A stretch of 64,000 nt of DNA from Hyphomicrobiales bacterium (lineage in GTDB: Bacteria; Pseudomonadota; Alphaproteobacteria; Rhizobiales; Rhizobiaceae): positions 186,001 through 250,000 of the forward strand of contig UBPA01000004.1 in the NCBI GenBank assembly GCA_900467185.1. The letters are read 5' to 3'. Made by a program: the position numbers and the translations under genes. The notes under the pieces were generated by a model, which was not told the origin of the DNA, made no database searches, and saw nothing but the letters and a program-made list of their open reading frames with translations. Below are positions 18,831-29,868 of this stretch, in pieces (position 1 is the stretch's first letter; each line of letters starts with the position of its first letter).

Positions 18831-19610
18831 ATGGCAAGCGACCTGCTGTCGCGCGAGAGACAGGATGCGATCCGGGCCGAGCTCCGCCAGTCCGGCCGGG
18901 TGCTCGCCGGCGATCTGGCGCGCGTGTTCAAGGTCTCCGAAGACACGATCCGGCGCGACCTGCGCGACATGGCGGCGGCAGGCCTGTGCGAACGGGTCTA
19001 TGGCGGCGCGTTGGCATTGCCCGCCGAGCAGCCCTTTTCCGTGCGCACCGGCATTTCCCGCGGGCGCAAACAGGCGCTGGCCGCGGCCGCCGTCTCCTGC
19101 CTCCGGGACGGGATGACGGTGTTCGTCGACGCGGGATCGACCAACCTCGCCATCGTTCAGGCGCTTCCGCCCGGGCTGTCCCTCACGCTTGCGACCAACA
19201 TGCCGGCCATCGCCATGGCCGCGCTGGAACATGCGCGGATCGAGGTGATCACCATCGGCGGACGCATCGACCGTCACGTCGGCGCGGCGATCGGCGCGCA
19301 GGCGGAGCGGGATCTGGAAATGCTGCGGCCCGACCTCTGCATTCTCGGCGCCTGCGGCCTCGATGCGCGCGCCGGTCTGACGGGGCTCGTCTATGACGAC
19401 GTCGCCTTCAAGAAGATCGCCGCCGCCCGCGCGGCTGCCGTGCTGGTCGCCTGCACCAGCGACAAGCTGGAAGCGGTGCACCCCTTCGTCATCGCCGGCC
19501 TTGGCGACCGGATGACGCTGACGCTCGAGGCGGATGCGCCGGACGCCGTTTCGACCGCGCTTGAGGCGACGGGCGCAACCATTCTGCGGGCCGAGCCGGC
19601 TGCCGGCTGA
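18831..19610 (+). CDS. DeoR/GlpR family transcriptional regulator
   Basis: DNA-binding repressor-type regulator, 259 residues. The N-terminal winged helix is at about residues 5-60 (RQDAIRAELRQSGRVLAGDLARVFKVSEDTIRRDLRDM, whose second helix is the family recognition element), followed by a sugar-isomerase-like sensor domain with VDAGSTN at about 98-104, TNMPAIA and IGGRIDRHVGA, which usually binds a phosphorylated sugar. The ATG is preferred over an in-frame TTG four codons earlier. It is divergent from lrgA-lrgB and is followed at 60 bases by an MFS gene, both plausible targets. The effector is unknown. Confidence 0.92.
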   Translation: MASDLLSRERQDAIRAELRQSGRVLAGDLARVFKVSEDTIRRDLRDMAAAGLCERVYGGALALPAEQPFSVRTGISRGRKQALAAAAVSCLRDGMTVFVDAGSTNLAIVQALPPGLSLTLATNMPAIAMAALEHARIEVITIGGRIDRHVGAAIGAQAERDLEMLRPDLCILGACGLDARAGLTGLVYDDVAFKKIAAARAAAVLVACTSDKLEAVHPFVIAGLGDRMTLTLEADAPDAVSTALEATGATILRAEPAAG

Positions 19611-19670
19611 TCGCGCACACGGACACACAGAGAACGACACGATCCGGCGCTGGCCGGGAGGAGACAGAGG

Positions 19671-20885
19671 ATGGACCACCCCATGACCACAGGCGCCCCG
19701 GACGGCTCGGCACCCGCAGCGGCGGACATGGCGCCACGCGGATATATGCCGAGGATCCGGCTGGCCGTATCACTGTTGTTCCTCATGAACGGCTTCATGA
19801 TGGGCAGCTGGGCGCCGAAGATTCCGGTGCTGAAGGATCGGCTCGGCATCAGCGAGGGCATGCTCGGCCTCCTGATCCTCACCTTCGGCATCGGCTCCCT
19901 GCTGATGATGCCGGTGGCGGGCGGGCTGATCTCGCGGCTCGGCTCGCGGCGGATCTCCAAGGTCATGGCCGCCTTCTTGGTTCCCGTTCTGCTCCTGCTC
20001 AGCCTCGTGCCGGGCCTGCCCCTCGCCTTCGCCGCCCTCTTCCTGTTCGGCGGCTTCGTCGGCGCCATGGACGTGGCGATGAACGCCAATGCGGTGGCCG
20101 TGGAAAAACGCATGCGGCGGGCGATCATGTCGTCCTGCCATGCCTATTGGAGCCTCGGCGCGCTGGTCGGCGCCGCCCTCGGCGGCCCGGCGATCGCCCA
20201 TTTCGGCGAGGTCACCCATGCCGTGCTCGTCACCATCGCCGGCCTCGTGATCCTCGTCGTCGCCTGGCCGATGGTCATGGCCGATCACCCGCATCCGGAG
20301 GCGGAAAAAGAAAAACTCGCCCTGCCGCGCTCGCCCCTGCCCTGGCTCATCGGCATCGTCGCCCTGTTCTCGATGATCCCCGAGGGATCGGTGATCGACT
20401 GGAGCGCGCTCTACATGCGCAACGAGCTCGGTGCGTCCGTCGCCTTGTCCGGCTACGGCTTTGCCGCCTTCTCCGCCACCATGGCGATCATGCGCTTTGC
20501 CGGGGATCATGTCCGCGATCGCTTCGGCGCGGTGAAGACGCTGCGCGTCTGCACGCTGCTCGCGCTCGTCGGACTTGTGATGGCAGGGCTGGCCCCCAGC
20601 GCGACCATTGCCATCATCGGCTTTGCGCTCGCCGGCATCGGGATCTCCAACATGGTGCCGATCGCATTTTCGGCGGCCGGCAACCTGCCGGGTCTGGCAC
20701 CGGGCATCGGCCTCTCGGTCGTCACCTTCATGGGCTATTCCGGCATCCTGTTCGCCCCGTCCCTGATCGGCTTCATCGCCGAGCATGTCGGCTTCTCCAT
20801 CATCTTCACGTCGATCCCCCTGCTCTTTCTCGTCGTTCTCCTGCTGTCGGGCCATGCGGTTCATGCGGATGCGACGAAGAACTGA
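19671..20885 (+). CDS. MFS transporter (YbjJ-like)
   Basis: Twelve-helix major facilitator, 404 residues, inner membrane. Hydrophobic segments are regular after a 25-residue polar N-terminus, and the family loop motif is seen as GGLISRLGSRRISK near residue 85. The sequences MNGFMMGSWAPKIPVLKDRLG and FVGAMDVAMNANAVAVE place it with the YbjJ-type group, of unknown substrate. GGAGGA precedes the ATG. It follows the DeoR regulator on the same strand and is likely co-transcribed and controlled by it; such pairs often handle a sugar or polyol, but nothing here names it. Confidence 0.9.
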   Translation: MDHPMTTGAPDGSAPAAADMAPRGYMPRIRLAVSLLFLMNGFMMGSWAPKIPVLKDRLGISEGMLGLLILTFGIGSLLMMPVAGGLISRLGSRRISKVMAAFLVPVLLLLSLVPGLPLAFAALFLFGGFVGAMDVAMNANAVAVEKRMRRAIMSSCHAYWSLGALVGAALGGPAIAHFGEVTHAVLVTIAGLVILVVAWPMVMADHPHPEAEKEKLALPRSPLPWLIGIVALFSMIPEGSVIDWSALYMRNELGASVALSGYGFAAFSATMAIMRFAGDHVRDRFGAVKTLRVCTLLALVGLVMAGLAPSATIAIIGFALAGIGISNMVPIAFSAAGNLPGLAPGIGLSVVTFMGYSGILFAPSLIGFIAEHVGFSIIFTSIPLLFLVVLLLSGHAVHADATKN

Positions 20886-20936
20886 TCCGGTTTACGGTTG
20901 ATCGTCTTTCCGGACGGAGAGTTTCGATGGGGCTTG

Positions 20937-20966
20937 TTTCCGGCTCGCGAAGCGATCAGCCGGAAA
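20937..20966 (+). terminator. Possible terminator after the MFS gene
   Basis: Nine-bp perfect stem TTTCCGGCT/AGCCGGAAA, 51 bases after the stop; no U run follows. Confidence 0.4.
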
Positions 20967-21141
20967 GCGTCTGACAGCAGAAACGCCGAACCCGCGTCAT
21001 GAATTCGCCGCCGGAATCTGCTGGAGCAGGGGCGCTGCCGAGTGCGCCTTTTCGACCGGGAGGGCGCGGCGTCGGTTGACAGCGCGTCGATCCTCCTGCA
21101 CCTCAGGGGCGCCGATCGACCGGGAATGCACGAGGCCCACC

Positions 21142-22395
<1,254 letters not shown>

Positions 22396-22496
22396 GAGAA
22401 CCGCGCCGACACGGCGACGACCTTCAGATGGAATGAGAGTCGAGAGAACGGGCTGCGCAGAGCGAAAGCATGGGCGCGCTTGAGATCGCAATCATT

Positions 22497-22514
22497 TCTG
22501 ATGGGACCATCAGA
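22497..22514 (-). terminator. Possible terminator downstream of tRNA-Ser
   Basis: TCTGATGG/CCATCAGA inverted repeat five bases past the encoded CCA end. No clear U tract, so moderate at best. Confidence 0.4.
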
Positions 22515-22518
22515 TGAA

Positions 22519-22608
22519 TGGCGGAGAGGGTGGGATTTGAACCCACGATGCCCTTGCAGGCATGCCGCATTTCGAGTGCGGTGCATTCGACCACTCTGCC
22601 ACCTCTCC
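22519..22608 (-). tRNA. tRNA-Ser (anticodon CGA)
   Basis: A 90-nt class II tRNA read on the minus strand. The acceptor stem pairs GGAGAGG with CCTCTCC, followed by discriminator G and an encoded CCA. The anticodon stem CCGCA/TGCGG encloses the loop CTCGAAA with anticodon CGA at 22572-22574, reading UCG. The long variable arm (TGCCTGCAAGGGCA) and T-loop GGTTCAAATCC are as expected for serine. No integrase or duplicated 3' end of this gene is seen nearby. Confidence 0.97.
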
Positions 22609-22643
22609 GCGGGGTCAGACGGCGCTTTGTGAGCGCGAGGCGG

Positions 22644-22672
22644 TTCATAGCGGCAGTTCGGGGGGATGGCAA
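22644..22672 (-). promoter_or_regulatory. tRNA-Ser promoter
   Basis: On the minus strand TTGCCA and TATGAA are spaced by exactly 17 bases, placing the start about 30 bases before the mature tRNA 5' end. Confidence 0.6.
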
Positions 22673-22715
22673 GAGGGGGGAAGGCTTGAATTTGGGGGAT
22701 TTCGGGGGTTTTACC

Positions 22716-22744
22716 TTGACAGTTTTCTAAAGTTCACGTAACGG
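22716..22744 (+). promoter_or_regulatory. Candidate rplU-rpmA promoter
   Basis: Consensus -35 TTGACA with a weak -10 (TAACGG) after 17 bases, in an AT-rich patch unlike the surroundings. Confidence 0.45.
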
Positions 22745-22926
22745 GCGCGTCTGAGGTGGTGCGAACTCCGTCATGGGGTTGCGGTGCCGCGTCAGGCCGG
22801 ATGTCCGAAAGGGCGTTCGTTTCGTCGGCCGGGGAGAACCTTCCCTTGGCCATTCCGACTGATAAAAAGACGGCCGTTCTTCTCGTTTGAGGAGGCAGAG
22901 CCGGACCGAACAGACAAGGACAAGAC

Positions 22927-23244
22927 ATGTTCGCAGTCATCAAGACCGGCGGTAAGCAGTACCGCGTAGCCGCAAACGACGTCATCACCATCGAAAAGCT
23001 GGATGGCGCCGAGGGCGACAAGATCGAATTCACCGAGATCCTGATGGTCGGCGTCGGCGCCGACGCCACGATCGGCCTTCCCTTCGTCGAAGGCGCTATC
23101 GTCAGCGCGGAAGTCGTCAGCCATGGTCGTGCCAAGAAGGTCATCGCCTTCAAGAAGCGCCGTCGCCAGAACTCCAAGCGCACGCGCGGCCATCGCCAGC
23201 ACCAGACGACTGTCCGTATCCTGGACATCGCAGGCGCCAAGTAA
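22927..23244 (+). CDS. rplU: 50S ribosomal protein L21
   Basis: Large-subunit protein that binds 23S rRNA. The first 105 residues begin with the invariant [14 protein letters not shown] and end with the basic [23 protein letters not shown] rRNA-binding tail. AAGGA lies six bases before the ATG. It is the first gene of the universally conserved rplU-rpmA pair, 30 bases ahead of rpmA, and the obg gene follows a little downstream after two acetyltransferases, as in many alphaproteobacteria. Confidence 0.98.
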   Translation: MFAVIKTGGKQYRVAANDVITIEKLDGAEGDKIEFTEILMVGVGADATIGLPFVEGAIVSAEVVSHGRAKKVIAFKKRRRQNSKRTRGHRQHQTTVRILDIAGAK

Positions 23245-23274
23245 GATCGATCGAAGGTTTAAAGGAGAAGACCC

Positions 23275-23544
23275 ATGGCACACAAAAAAGCTGGCGGTTC
23301 GTCGCGTAACGGTCGCGATTCGGAATCCAAGCGCCTTGGCGTGAAGAAGTTCGGTGGCGAAGCCGTCATTCCAGGCAACATCATCCTGCGCCAGCGCGGG
23401 ACGAAGTGGCATCCGGGCGCCAATGTCGGCCTCGGCAAGGACCACACGATTTTCTCGCTGACGACAGGCAACGTGGACTTCCGCACGAAGGCCAATGGCC
23501 GCGTGTACGTCTCGGTGATGCCGAAAGCAGAAGCAGCGGAATAA
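23275..23544 (+). CDS. rpmA: 50S ribosomal protein L27
   Basis: 89-residue large-subunit protein whose N-terminal tail reaches the peptidyl transferase centre. It begins [19 protein letters not shown], the canonical start with no Firmicutes-type prepeptide, and contains [17 protein letters not shown]. The AAAGGAGAAG site precedes the ATG. It ends the L21-L27 operon before a strong terminator. Confidence 0.98.
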   Translation: MAHKKAGGSSRNGRDSESKRLGVKKFGGEAVIPGNIILRQRGTKWHPGANVGLGKDHTIFSLTTGNVDFRTKANGRVYVSVMPKAEAAE

Positions 23545-23614
23545 GCCGGTAGCGCTCTAAAACAGCCGGCGTCTCATCGACCCGGCTGGCCGTTTCAGGT
23601 TCAGACCACGACAG

Positions 23615-23650
23615 AAGGGGAGATGGGGCAAGACCCAACTCCCCTTTTTT
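23615..23650 (+). terminator. Rho-independent terminator of rplU-rpmA
   Basis: Stem AAGGGGAG/CTCCCCTT with a second inner pairing (TGGG/CCCA) and a run of six T. It lies only 20 bases before the following acetyltransferase ATG, which must read through or use a promoter overlapping it. Confidence 0.88.
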
Positions 23651-23669
23651 CACGTCTGGAGGACGAGAC

Positions 23670-24302
23670 ATGCAGAGCGAATTGTTACGGGAAGACCGGC
23701 CGAGGTCTCCCGAAGAGCGGCCAAGGCCGCAACGGTCAAGGACCGATTGCCCGATATTGTTGTCACCCAGGCTCGTGCTGCGCGCGCCCCATGAAGACGA
23801 TATCGACGCCCTTGCCCATCTTGCCAACAACGCCAACATCGCCACCATGGTTTCGCGCATGCCGCATCCCTACACGGTGGCGGATGCCGCGGATTTCGTG
23901 CGACGTACGAATGCCGGCACGATTGGCAAGTGCGTCTACGCCATCACCAAAGCCGACACGGGCGCCTTTCTCGGCTGCTGCGGTGTCGAGCCGCATGAGG
24001 ATGGGCGCACGGCCGAACTCGGCTATTGGCTGGGCGAACCGCACTGGAACAAGGGCTATGCGACGGAAGCCGCCCAGGCGCTGATCGACATGGCTTTCCG
24101 CACGCGTGAGATCGCGCAGCTGGATGCGCGCTGCCGGGTGATGAACGTCGCCTCGCGGCGGGTCATCCAGAAGTGCGGCTTCCAGTATCAGGGCGGCGGC
24201 ATGGTCGGCAGCCTCGCGCTCGGCGGCATGGTGCCGGTCGAGTGGTTCCGGCTGGACCGCAAGACCTGGATCTCGCTCAGAAGCTGGGGAGGCGGACGAT
24301 GA
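23670..24302 (+). CDS. GNAT family N-acetyltransferase (RimJ/RimL-like)
   Basis: Acetyl-CoA dependent N-acetyltransferase of 210 residues, acceptor unknown. After a polar 28-residue leader the fold begins with LLSPRLVLRAPHEDDIDALAHLA. The central strand ELGYWLGEPHWNKGYATEA corresponds to motif A, where the pyrophosphate loop (here HWNKGYATEA) binds acetyl-CoA, and the C-terminal NVASRRVIQKCGFQYQGGG is the usual RimJ/RimL ending. GGAGG precedes the ATG. Its stop overlaps the start of the next acetyltransferase by four bases (ATGA). The length and leader differ from RimJ, so a ribosomal substrate is only a guess. Confidence 0.9.
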   Translation: MQSELLREDRPRSPEERPRPQRSRTDCPILLSPRLVLRAPHEDDIDALAHLANNANIATMVSRMPHPYTVADAADFVRRTNAGTIGKCVYAITKADTGAFLGCCGVEPHEDGRTAELGYWLGEPHWNKGYATEAAQALIDMAFRTREIAQLDARCRVMNVASRRVIQKCGFQYQGGGMVGSLALGGMVPVEWFRLDRKTWISLRSWGGGR

Positions 24303-24937
24303 CGCTCGACCTCGACATGCCGGCCCGGCGCAAGACGGGAATATCCGGTGCCCAGAACGCGGGCTCCCGGGGTGAGGCTTCCAGGAGCCCGGTTTCCGGG
24401 AGCCTGCCGCCCTGCCCGGTCATCCGCACGCCGCGGCTCACCCTGCGGCCGCACGTCCTTTCCGATGCGCCGGCCATCACCGCGTCGCTCACCGACTTTG
24501 CGGTTGTCCGCATGCTCCTGCGTGTGCCACAGCCCTATCATCCGGGCGACGCACGCGAGTGGCTGGAAACGCAGGCCCGGAGCGGCACCGCCTGGCACGC
24601 GGCCATCACCGAGACGGACGATCGGCATATCGGCATGGTCTCGATCGAGACGCTGCGGAACGGCTGGCACCTCGGCTACTGGCTGAACCGGCAGGCCTGG
24701 GGCCGCGGCATCATGAGCGAAGCCGCCTCGGCCCTCACGGCGGCGTTCTTCCGCCAGAGGCCCGACAGCACCCTGCTGTCCGGCGTCTTTGCCGACAACA
24801 CGGCCTCGCTGAAGGTTCAGGCAAAGTTGGGTTTTACGATCTCGGGCATTGCGGATGTCTATGTCCCGGCGCGCGGCGCGACGGTGAACCGGATCGAGAC
24901 ACGGCTGACGCGGGAGGGCTTTGCGCCCGCCCTATGA
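24299..24937 (+). CDS. GNAT family N-acetyltransferase (second of tandem pair)
   Basis: Second GNAT enzyme, 212 residues, in the same RimJ/RimL-like class as the gene before it. It has RTPRLTLRPHVLSDAPAI at the fold start, LGYWLNRQAWGRGIMSEAASA as the acetyl-CoA loop, and DNTASLKVQAKLGFTISG at the end. Residues 1-38 are a low-complexity leader. The ATGA overlap implies coupled translation. The two proteins share the RimJ/RimL-like layout but are clearly diverged from each other, so this is an old duplication or a hetero-pair rather than a recent copy. Substrate unknown. Confidence 0.88.
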   Translation: MTLDLDMPARRKTGISGAQNAGSRGEASRSPVSGSLPPCPVIRTPRLTLRPHVLSDAPAITASLTDFAVVRMLLRVPQPYHPGDAREWLETQARSGTAWHAAITETDDRHIGMVSIETLRNGWHLGYWLNRQAWGRGIMSEAASALTAAFFRQRPDSTLLSGVFADNTASLKVQAKLGFTISGIADVYVPARGATVNRIETRLTREGFAPAL

Positions 24938-24944
24938 CGACATT

Positions 24945-24980
24945 GCGGGCGGCTCCGGCGTTGAAGCCGGAGCCGCCCGC
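24945..24980 (+). terminator. Long hairpin terminator after the GNAT pair
   Basis: Perfect 15-bp GC-rich stem (GCGGGCGGCTCCGGC with its complement) and a six-base loop, eight bases after the stop. It separates the GNAT genes from the obgE-proBA run; only a diffuse T-rich stretch follows. Confidence 0.75.
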
Positions 24981-24993
24981 ATGAAGGATTTCT

Positions 24994-26070
<1,077 letters not shown>

Positions 26071-26071
<1 letters not shown>

Positions 26072-27261
26072 TGCGCTCAGCCCGCAAGCCGCTTTCGACC
26101 TATCGCCGGATCGTCATCAAGATCGGATCGGCCCTCTTGGTCGATCGCGCAAGCGGGCTGAAGACGGCATGGCTCGATGCCATCTGCGCCGATATCGCCG
26201 CCCTGAAGGCAAAGGGCGTCGATGTTCTTGTGGTTTCCTCCGGCGCCATCGCGCTCGGCCGCTCCGTGCTGAAGCTGCCGGGCGGCGCCCTGAAGCTGGA
26301 GGAGAGCCAGGCGGCAGCCGCCGTCGGGCAGATCGCTCTGGCACGGGCCTGGTCGGAAAGCCTGTCGCGGGACGCCATCATCGCCGGACAGGTGCTGCTG
26401 ACGCTCGGCGACACGGAAGAGCGCCGGCGCTACCTCAATGCGCGCGCGACGATGACGCAGCTTCTGAAGATGGGCGCCATTCCCATCATTAACGAGAACG
26501 ACACGGTCGCGACCAGCGAGATCCGCTATGGCGACAACGACCGGCTGGCCGCGCGCGTGGCCACCATGATCGGTGCTGATCTCCTCATTCTGCTCTCCGA
26601 TATCGATGGCCTGTACACGGCGCCGCCGCATCTCGATCCGCAGGCCCAGTTCCTTGAGATCATCGCCTCCATCACGCCCGAGATCGAGGCGATGGCCGGC
26701 GGGGCCGCATCGGAACTGTCGCGCGGCGGCATGCGCACCAAGATCGACGCCGGCAAGATGGCGACCGGCGCCGGTTGCGCCATGATCATCGCCTCCGGCA
26801 AGGTCGATCACCCCTTGAGCGCGCTGGGCGAAGGCGCCCGTTTCTCGTGGTTTGCGCCCTCCACCACCCCGGTCACCGCGCGCAAGACCTGGATTGCCGG
26901 GCAATTGCTGCCCTCCGGCAGCCTCACCATCGACGCAGGTGCCGAAACGGCGCTGCGCTCCGGAAAGAGCCTGCTGCCGGCCGGCGTGCGCGATGTCACC
27001 GGCTCGTTCAGCCGCGGCGACACAATCGCGATCCTGAGTAAGAACGGGCGCGAGATCGCCCGTGGCCTGGCCGGCTACGATGCCGACGAGACGCGGCAGA
27101 TCGCGGGGCGGAAATCGGGGGAAATCGCCGATATTCTTGGCTATGCCGGGCGCGCCGCCATGGTGCATCGCGACGACCTGGTCATGACCGGCGCGACGCA
27201 GGAGCCCATAACGGAAGAGCCCGTGACGCAGGACACGCAGAGGAGGGACATCCATGCTTGA
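26071..27261 (+). CDS. proB: Glutamate 5-kinase
   Basis: First enzyme of proline synthesis, phosphorylating glutamate to gamma-glutamyl phosphate. The 396 residues hold an amino acid kinase domain ([64 protein letters not shown]) and a C-terminal PUA domain ([14 protein letters not shown] onward) as in long ProB enzymes. The final 30 residues ([16 protein letters not shown]) are an unusual polar tail and overlap proA by eight bases. It forms an operon with obgE and proA, a typical rhizobial arrangement. Confidence 0.97.
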
Positions 27262-28534
27262 CGATCCCCGCAAGCGCGAAATTCAGGACCTGATGACGAC
27301 CATCGGCCGGCAGGCGAAGGCATCGGCCCGGCCGCTCGCCATGGCGTCGCCGGAGCAGAAGACCGCCGCCCTCCTGGCCATGGCGGATGCGATCGTGAAG
27401 CGGACGGACGAGATCCTGGCTGCCAACGTGCTGGATCTGGACAACGCCCGGGAAACCGGCGTTGCCGCCTCCTTCATCGACCGGCTGACGCTCAGCCAGG
27501 CGCGGGTTGCGGACATGGCGAGCGCCATCCGCGATATCGCCGCTTTGCCGGATCCGGTCGGCGACGTCATCGCCGAATGGGACCGGCCGAACGGCCTGCG
27601 CATCCAGCGCGTCCGCACGCCGCTCGGCGTCATCGGCGTCATCTACGAAAGCCGGCCGAACGTGACGGCGGACGCGGGTGCGCTGTGCCTCAAGGCCGGC
27701 AATCCGGTGATCCTGCGCGGCGGTTCCGACAGTCTCCATTCCTCGCAGGCAATCCATGCCTGCCTGCTCGACGGCCTGACCCAGGCCGGCCTCCCCGAGC
27801 ACGCGATCCAGATGGTCCCGGTTGCCGATCGCGCCGCTGTGGGCGCCATGCTGACCGGCCTGAACGGCACGATCGACGTCATCGTGCCCCGCGGCGGCAA
27901 GAGCCTTGTCGCCCGGGTGCAGAACGAGGCGCGCGTGCCCGTGTTTGCGCATCTTGAGGGTCTCTGCCATGTCTATGTCGATGCCTCGGCCGATCTCGAC
28001 ATGGCACGCGCCATCATCGTCAATGCCAAGATGCGCCGCACCGGCGTCTGCGGCTCGGCCGAAACCCTGCTGATCGACACGGCAGGCGCAGCACGCTTCG
28101 TCGAACCGCTGATCACCGCCCTGCAGGCCGCCGGATGCGAGGTGCGCGGCGACGATACGGTGCGCGCCATCGTTCCCGGCCTCATCGCGGCCACGGAAGA
28201 CGACTGGGCGACGGAATATCTCGACGCGATCATCGCCGTGCGGATGGTGGACGGCATTTCAGGTGCCATCGAGCACATCGGCCTCTGGTCGTCCTCCCAC
28301 ACCGAAGCCGTCATCGCCGAGGATCCGCACGTCGTCGCTCGCTTCTTCACCGAGATCGATTCGGCCATCCTCCTGCACAATGCCTCGACCCAGTTTGCCG
28401 ACGGCGGCGAGTTCGGCATGGGCGGCGAGATCGGCATCTCCACCGGCAAGATGCATGCGCGCGGGCCCGTGGGCGTCGAGCAGCTGACCTCGTTCCAGTA
28501 TCGCGTGCACGGCACCGGCCAGGTTCGGCCCTAG
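27254..28534 (+). CDS. proA: Gamma-glutamyl phosphate reductase
   Basis: Second enzyme of proline synthesis: NADPH-dependent reduction of gamma-glutamyl phosphate to the semialdehyde. The 426 residues show aldehyde dehydrogenase-type landmarks: [37 protein letters not shown], and [15 protein letters not shown] with the catalytic Cys. The tail [31 protein letters not shown] is the highly conserved ending of ProA. The ATG lies inside the last codons of proB (eight-base overlap) with AGGAGGGA ahead of it. The stop TAG is followed at once by a GTG start for nadD. Confidence 0.97.
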   Translation: MLDDPRKREIQDLMTTIGRQAKASARPLAMASPEQKTAALLAMADAIVKRTDEILAANVLDLDNARETGVAASFIDRLTLSQARVADMASAIRDIAALPDPVGDVIAEWDRPNGLRIQRVRTPLGVIGVIYESRPNVTADAGALCLKAGNPVILRGGSDSLHSSQAIHACLLDGLTQAGLPEHAIQMVPVADRAAVGAMLTGLNGTIDVIVPRGGKSLVARVQNEARVPVFAHLEGLCHVYVDASADLDMARAIIVNAKMRRTGVCGSAETLLIDTAGAARFVEPLITALQAAGCEVRGDDTVRAIVPGLIAATEDDWATEYLDAIIAVRMVDGISGAIEHIGLWSSSHTEAVIAEDPHVVARFFTEIDSAILLHNASTQFADGGEFGMGGEIGISTGKMHARGPVGVEQLTSFQYRVHGTGQVRP

Positions 28535-29167
28535 GTGACGGGACACGAAGCCGTCGCCGACCGCTATCTCCGCATGCCGCATGTCGAGCCGGGCATGACG
28601 GTCGGCCTGTTCGGCGGCTCGTTCAACCCGCCGCATGACGGGCATGTTCTGGTCGCCGACATCGCCCTGCGCCGGCTGCGGCTCGACCAGCTTTGGTGGA
28701 TGGTGACGCCGGGCAATCCGCTGAAGAGCCGGCGCGAACTGGCGCCGCTTGCCGATCGCATCGCGCTGAGCGAGACCATCGCGGAAAATCCACGAATCAA
28801 GGTGACCGCCTTTGAGCAGTCGCTCGGGCAGAGCTACACGGCGCGCACGCTGGAAAAGATCCGTGCGCGGAACCCGGCCATTCATTTCGTCTGGGTCATG
28901 GGTGCCGACAATCTGAAGACCTTCGACCGCTGGCAGCGCTGGCAGGAGATCGCCCGCAGCGTGCCCATCGCCATCGTCGATCGCCCGGGCGCGACGCTGG
29001 CCTATCTCTCCTCGAAAATGGCCCAGACCTTCGACTATGCCCGCGTGGACGAGGAGGATGCCGCTCTTCTCGCGCGCAGGCCCGCACCGGCCTGGACCTT
29101 CCTCCACGGCCCGCGCTCGCGCTTAAGCTCGACGGCACTTCGGGCGGGCAAGCCTGCGCGAGGCTGA
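28535..29167 (+). CDS. nadD: Nicotinate-nucleotide adenylyltransferase
   Basis: Cytosolic enzyme forming nicotinic acid adenine dinucleotide from NaMN and ATP in NAD synthesis. Family motifs are GGSFNPPHDGH (the nucleotide-binding HxGH region) near residue 27, MGADNLKTFDRWQRW, and the C-terminal RSRLSSTALR (ISSTxxR motif). It begins with a GTG immediately after the proA stop, giving 210 residues; an internal ATG at 28574 would remove 13 residues before the conserved core and is a real alternative. It is translationally close to proA, continuing the housekeeping run. Confidence 0.96.
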   Translation: MTGHEAVADRYLRMPHVEPGMTVGLFGGSFNPPHDGHVLVADIALRRLRLDQLWWMVTPGNPLKSRRELAPLADRIALSETIAENPRIKVTAFEQSLGQSYTARTLEKIRARNPAIHFVWVMGADNLKTFDRWQRWQEIARSVPIAIVDRPGATLAYLSSKMAQTFDYARVDEEDAALLARRPAPAWTFLHGPRSRLSSTALRAGKPARG

Positions 29168-29258
29168 CGATCTTTTTGGCGGCGTCTTGAAACCTTAAGG
29201 CTTTGATGACTACATTTGTAAAGGCGACCGTCCGACAAGCGGCTGCCCGGCACGAAAC

Positions 29259-29714
29259 GTGCCGAACGTGCATGTTCTGGTCATTGGGAAAGGAAAAACT
29301 CTGACAACAGTACACGTCAAGGGAAATGTCACCCGCATCTTCCCGAAAAGCACGGAACGTGGCGACGATGCCGCCGACCGGGCGCTTCAACTGGTCCTCG
29401 CCAGCCTCGAGGACTCAAAGGCAGAAGATATTGTCACGATCAACATTGCCGGAAAATCGGCGCTGGGCGACTACATGGTCGTGGTGTCCGGGCGATCGAG
29501 CCGCCATGTTGCAGCGATCTCCGACCATCTGATGTCCGACCTGAAGGACGAAGGCCTGGGCTCTCCCCGGGTTGAAGGCCTGGAGACGGCGGACTGGGTG
29601 TTGATCGACGCCGGCGATATCATCATCCATGTGTTCCGTCCCGAAATCCGCGAATTCTACAATATCGAGCGGATGTGGGCGGCCCCCGAGATGGATGACG
29701 GCACGCGCCACTGA
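29259..29714 (+). CDS. rsfS: Ribosomal silencing factor RsfS
   Basis: Small protein binding ribosomal protein L14 and blocking subunit joining when growth slows. The core is clear: LEDSKAEDIVTINIAGKSALGDYMVVVSGRSSRHVAAI and HVFRPEIREFYNIERMW. The N-terminus is uncertain: a GTG at 29259 gives 151 residues, but rhizobial homologues vary before the segment TTVHVKGN, and a later non-ATG start (near 29302, after AAAGGAAA) cannot be excluded. It is followed at 154 bases by rlmH, the usual partner. Confidence 0.94.
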   Translation: MPNVHVLVIGKGKTLTTVHVKGNVTRIFPKSTERGDDAADRALQLVLASLEDSKAEDIVTINIAGKSALGDYMVVVSGRSSRHVAAISDHLMSDLKDEGLGSPRVEGLETADWVLIDAGDIIIHVFRPEIREFYNIERMWAAPEMDDGTRH

Positions 29715-29868
29715 CCCTTTGATATCAGGCGTTCGACGGCACCCCCCAAGGGTTCGTCGAAGGCTGTACCTCGCGCGGCTTGCAGGACGCATCGTCGCTG
29801 CGGATCGTCCGGCCTAATGCCGACGCACGACGTCGGTCGAAATCACAGCTGCGCCGGAGGCCAGAGGG

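Larger units (their letters stand above)
22609..22926. other. tRNA-Ser/rplU divergent intergenic region
   Basis: 318 bases with no gene. It holds the tRNA promoter and the candidate rplU promoter; the transcript from the latter would have a GC-rich leader of about 175 bases, in which I recognise no known riboregulator. Confidence 0.6.

Noticed and set aside
22519-22608. tRNA-Ser as an attachment site of an integrated element
   Set aside because: No integrase, no repeat of its 3' end and no foreign gene block beside it; both flanks are conserved housekeeping genes.
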